From Chitinophagales bacterium (GTDB lineage Bacteria > Bacteroidota > Bacteroidia > Chitinophagales > Saprospiraceae), in assembly GCA_017303475.1 (NCBI GenBank), contig JAFLBO010000005.1, forward strand, positions 124,001 to 188,000: DNA of 64,000 nucleotides, given 5' to 3'. Shown here in pieces: positions 61,462-64,000 of this stretch (position 1 is its first letter; the number at the start of each line of letters is the position of its first letter). The position numbers and the translations under genes are program-made. The notes below the pieces were generated by a model. It worked only from the letters and a program-made list of their open reading frames with translations. It searched no databases and was not told the DNA's origin.

Positions 61462-62460
61462 TCAGGCGCTTAGCTGATAAAGCAGCACGATATTGAGCAG
61501 ATACAACAGGAAAATGGTAAAAGTATCTAAACCCATGAACCACTTTTTTTCTTTGGTTGGAAAAATCAAACCTACAATGGCAACGGCTGCCATCATTAGT
61601 GTGAAAAACACTGAACTTAAATTTGCATCTGATGCATCTTTAAGTAAATGGCCGGATGTGTAAAAAACATCATCCAGAAACAAGATGAAAATATTAAAAA
61701 TGTTGCTACCCAATAGATTGCCTACTGCCATGTCTGTAGCTCCTAAACGGATAGCGGCAAGAGACACTGCAATTTCTGGCAAAGAAGTAGAAATAGCCAG
61801 AAACAAAGTACCCACAAAAGATTTACCCAATCCGGTAGACTCCGCTATATGATCCGCAAAATAAGGCAGAGTAAGTGCTGCAGCAATAATAACCAAAGCA
61901 AAGCCGATATAACGCAGGATTACTGCCCGAAGGCTCAGGCCATGCGTATGATTATGCTCATTATTTTCTGAAACAGGATAAGTCTGCTGGTAGTTGTACA
62001 ACATCTTTACGGCTAAAAAGTATATAACCGCAAACGAGAAGCTGGTAACTCCAAGAGAAGGAGTTAAAACAAAATCCTTATCCAAAAACAAGCCCAATCC
62101 AACTACTGCCATGAGCATCATGCCCAAGGCTCCGGCGAGGATATGACTTTGTGATACACCACCTAAAAGCGGACTCTTTTTTGGGGTAAACATGTCCATA
62201 ATGGATAAAATGCCCAAATTGAAGGCACAACTTCCCAGCACATCTCCCACCGCAAGATCAGCATTCCGCACAATGGAAACTGAACTAATTCCAACCATTA
62301 GTTCAGGTAATGAGGTAACTGCAGACATTAGAATTAGGCCCATAAAAGCCTTTCCCATGCCGGTCATATCGGCTAATAAATCGCCGTAATAAGAAAGTCG
62401 TTTGCCGGCAAAAAATATGACGGCTGCACAAATGAAAAATCCAACAATAGGTATAAGCAT
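61462..62460 (-). CDS. Na+/Ca2+ exchanger (CaCA family)
   Basis: A 332-residue membrane exchanger with ten hydrophobic segments and two inverted alpha-repeats: AVTSLPELMVGISSV (about 47-61) with GDVLGSCAFNLGIL, and AISTSLPEIAVSLAA (about 208-222) with GNLLGSNIFNIFIL. These are the cation-binding repeats of YrbG/CaCA proteins, exporting Ca2+ against Na+ or H+. TACCTTAG stands 4 nt before the ATG, a weak version of the element seen at truB and dapF. The CHU_C gene upstream ends 13 nt before it on the same strand. Confidence 0.93.
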   Translation of the reverse strand: MLIPIVGFFICAAVIFFAGKRLSYYGDLLADMTGMGKAFMGLILMSAVTSLPELMVGISSVSIVRNADLAVGDVLGSCAFNLGILSIMDMFTPKKSPLLGGVSQSHILAGALGMMLMAVVGLGLFLDKDFVLTPSLGVTSFSFAVIYFLAVKMLYNYQQTYPVSENNEHNHTHGLSLRAVILRYIGFALVIIAAALTLPYFADHIAESTGLGKSFVGTLFLAISTSLPEIAVSLAAIRLGATDMAVGNLLGSNIFNIFILFLDDVFYTSGHLLKDASDANLSSVFFTLMMAAVAIVGLIFPTKEKKWFMGLDTFTIFLLYLLNIVLLYQLSA

Positions 62461-62473
62461 GGCGCTAAGGTAA

Positions 62474-64000
62474 CTACCGAACCACTGTTACATCTCCTTT
62501 GAACAGCACTTTTTCGCCATCTATGAATGTTACAACCGCCGCGTACACATAAACGCCTGGATTTACCTGCTCCCCTTTAAATGTCCCGTCCCATCCATTG
62601 GCCGGATCATTTGGCAGGAAGTTTTTACGCTCCAGGATGGCATCGCCCCAACGGTCGAAAATCAAAAACGATTCAATACTGGCAACGTCCGAACCGGCAT
62701 AAATGAACAAGTTTGGTTCGATGCCACCGTCGGGCTTGAAAATATTGGGTATGTACACCTGATATGGTTTCTTAACCTGCACCAAAATGCGGTCTTGCCC
62801 CACACAACCACTTGAATCTCTTACTGTTACACCAATTTGCCAGGAGTGAAACGGGAAGAAGTGTTGGTATGGTTTGCCAGCTGCTGTAGTGTCCAAAAGT
62901 GGATTCCATTCGATGGTTAATCCGTCTGTTGGCACACTGGACTGCAGGATCACGTGCGCAGAATCAGAAAGCTGAATGCTCAGATCATCTCCTAACGATA
63001 CTAAGATAGCCGGTGGCTCCAATACTTCCAGGGTATCTGTGGTACTCTCACATCCATTGGCATCCTGCAAGGTGATTACATACATTCCTGCCGACAATCC
63101 GGAAAATACCGGACTAGAGCTGAAGCTGGAACCATCCAGGGAATACAAAACCGGAGGATGTGAGGATTGAACGCCCGTTACAGCCACTGAACCATTGGCT
63201 TCTCCGTTGCAACGAATATTCCGAGACACGATACCGGTAGCAAGTGGCACTTCTGTATCTTCCTCAACCGTTACCTGATCTGTATCGGTACATCCTTCTG
63301 AAGAAACAACCATCAGGGTATACACCCCTCCTTCTTTGGCCAGGAATTGATTATCAGTACCAATGGTGTCGCCGTTCAATATCCACCTGTAATCCCCTGC
63401 AGAAGTACTGGGGCCACCCAGATTGCTGGTCAGTTGATTACAATTCAGGGTTTTGTCTATACCGGCATCAGCATTGGGTTGTGGGTGCACCACAATAGTT
63501 ACCGTGGTTTCATCTGAGCTGCAAGGGGCTGCACCGGTTAACAAATATCTGAAGGTATAAGTGCCAGGGGCTTGGCCATAGGGTTGGAAAGTCCCGGTCG
63601 AAGCATTGAATGCATTGCCCTGGGATTTAATCACAGAGGTTTCCTGCCATTGTCCGCCGGCATCAGCTCCATTGAGCAGGTTGAACAGTGCAACATTGGC
63701 GCCAATACCTGGACAAAATTCCAGTGGAGGATTGGCGGCTCCTGCTTCAGGAGGCAGATTCACGCTAACTGTCACCTGTCCGGTCAGATTTGTGGCGCAC
63801 TGCGGATTAGTACCATCGGTTACCTGAACAAGGGTATAAGTGCTTGTTGAAGAAGGACTTACGCCCAGTGTGATATTTTGTGGACCGGTGATTACCAAGT
63901 TGGTTGGGGTGTTGTTTTCCAAATAGTTTACAGTGAGTGGGTACACGCCGGAACCCTGGAAGGAAAGCAATGTGGCGCCGCCTAAGCATATCGTTGCATC
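62474..64000 (-). CDS. Secreted protein with SprB-like repeats and gliding-type C-terminal domain (partial)
   Basis: The N-terminus lies beyond the right edge; 508 residues are visible. The frame stays open to the window end (DATICLGGATL at its start). Ig/PKD-like units include VTVSVNLPPEAG, VTIVVHPQPNADAGIDK and a SprB-like repeat (CNGEANGSVAVTGVQSSHPP). The C-terminal domain has PNIFKPDGGIEPNLF and FLIFDRWGDAILE, ending in GDVTVVR, as in the protein at 22783-24804, and is probably a type IX secretion signal. It may be a large surface adhesin. The exchanger gene follows 13 nt later. Confidence 0.9.
   Translation of the reverse strand, partial: DATICLGGATLLSFQGSGVYPLTVNYLENNTPTNLVITGPQNITLGVSPSSTSTYTLVQVTDGTNPQCATNLTGQVTVSVNLPPEAGAANPPLEFCPGIGANVALFNLLNGADAGGQWQETSVIKSQGNAFNASTGTFQPYGQAPGTYTFRYLLTGAAPCSSDETTVTIVVHPQPNADAGIDKTLNCNQLTSNLGGPSTSAGDYRWILNGDTIGTDNQFLAKEGGVYTLMVVSSEGCTDTDQVTVEEDTEVPLATGIVSRNIRCNGEANGSVAVTGVQSSHPPVLYSLDGSSFSSSPVFSGLSAGMYVITLQDANGCESTTDTLEVLEPPAILVSLGDDLSIQLSDSAHVILQSSVPTDGLTIEWNPLLDTTAAGKPYQHFFPFHSWQIGVTVRDSSGCVGQDRILVQVKKPYQVYIPNIFKPDGGIEPNLFIYAGSDVASIESFLIFDRWGDAILERKNFLPNDPANGWDGTFKGEQVNPGVYVYAAVVTFIDGEKVLFKGDVTVVR

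Noticed and set aside
1..64000. CRISPR array, riboswitch or rRNA
   Set aside because: No regularly spaced direct repeats with unique spacers, no recognised riboswitch core and no rRNA sequence were seen.

Overview
The window looks like a chromosomal piece of a Bacteroidota bacterium, probably on the Saprospiria/Chitinophagia side. The evidence is a SusC/SusD pair, a PorP/SprF-type protein, gliding-motility-type C-terminal domains and a type IX secretion C-terminal domain, BatB/BatC, a fused alpha-beta E1 dehydrogenase, a DUF2520 protein, and promoter elements of the Bacteroidota TTTG(n19-21)TAnnTTTG type in place of sigma-70 boxes. No species can be named from the sequence alone.

Positions 1-8694 are the right end of an integrated genetic element. 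It carries a type I restriction-modification operon (hsdM, hsdS, a 131-residue orphan gene, and hsdR running off the left edge), a small protein with a GRKPGS motif, a winged-helix replication-initiator-like gene followed by iteron-like repeats, an excisionase-like helix-turn-helix protein and a tyrosine recombinase. A 26-base copy of a tRNA 3' end lies just outside the recombinase and is followed by what is probably the original tRNA terminator. This is the expected layout for integration into a tRNA gene whose intact copy lies left of the window.

From 8695 onward the gene content is mostly housekeeping and lineage-typical: yraN, two small paralogous membrane proteins, clpB, truB, a PspC-like protein, a TlpA-like thioredoxin, PorP/SprF, a mannosyltransferase-like protein fused to TPRs, an EAD11-like/TM/beta protein, ccmE with a Cys-type haem motif, a MITE-like element, a Wzx-type flippase, a secreted PKD/CHU_C protein, a LysE exporter, batB-batC, a DUF2520 protein, hemE, a DUF721 protein, a photolyase, an operon of dapF with an outer-membrane-like protein and a shortened nicotinate phosphoribosyltransferase-like protein, htrA, hldD, an orphan LytS-type kinase, csaA, a GH31 glucosidase, an ECF sigma factor with its membrane partner, an RDD protein and a CotH protein.

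The last third holds a likely glyA-response regulator-glucosaminidase-lysozyme-like operon, a parvulin chaperone, hpf, a class 3 aldehyde dehydrogenase, the fused E1 dehydrogenase, nadR, a codon-optimised SusC/SusD pair, a Na+/Ca2+ exchanger and a truncated secreted CHU_C protein.

The most interesting observations are: (i) the tRNA-targeting island with a possible iteron cluster; (ii) a 24-base in-frame duplication inside hsdS; (iii) at least four genes whose TAnnTTTG element sits exactly 4 nt before ATG, suggesting leaderless mRNAs; (iv) a transmembrane EAD11-like protein; (v) an NAPRTase homologue that has lost its catalytic barrel; and (vi) several intergenic repeat structures, namely a perfect 32-bp inverted repeat, a four-fold GC-hairpin repeat between clpB and truB, and a MITE-like element. 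No CRISPR array, rRNA or complete tRNA was found.
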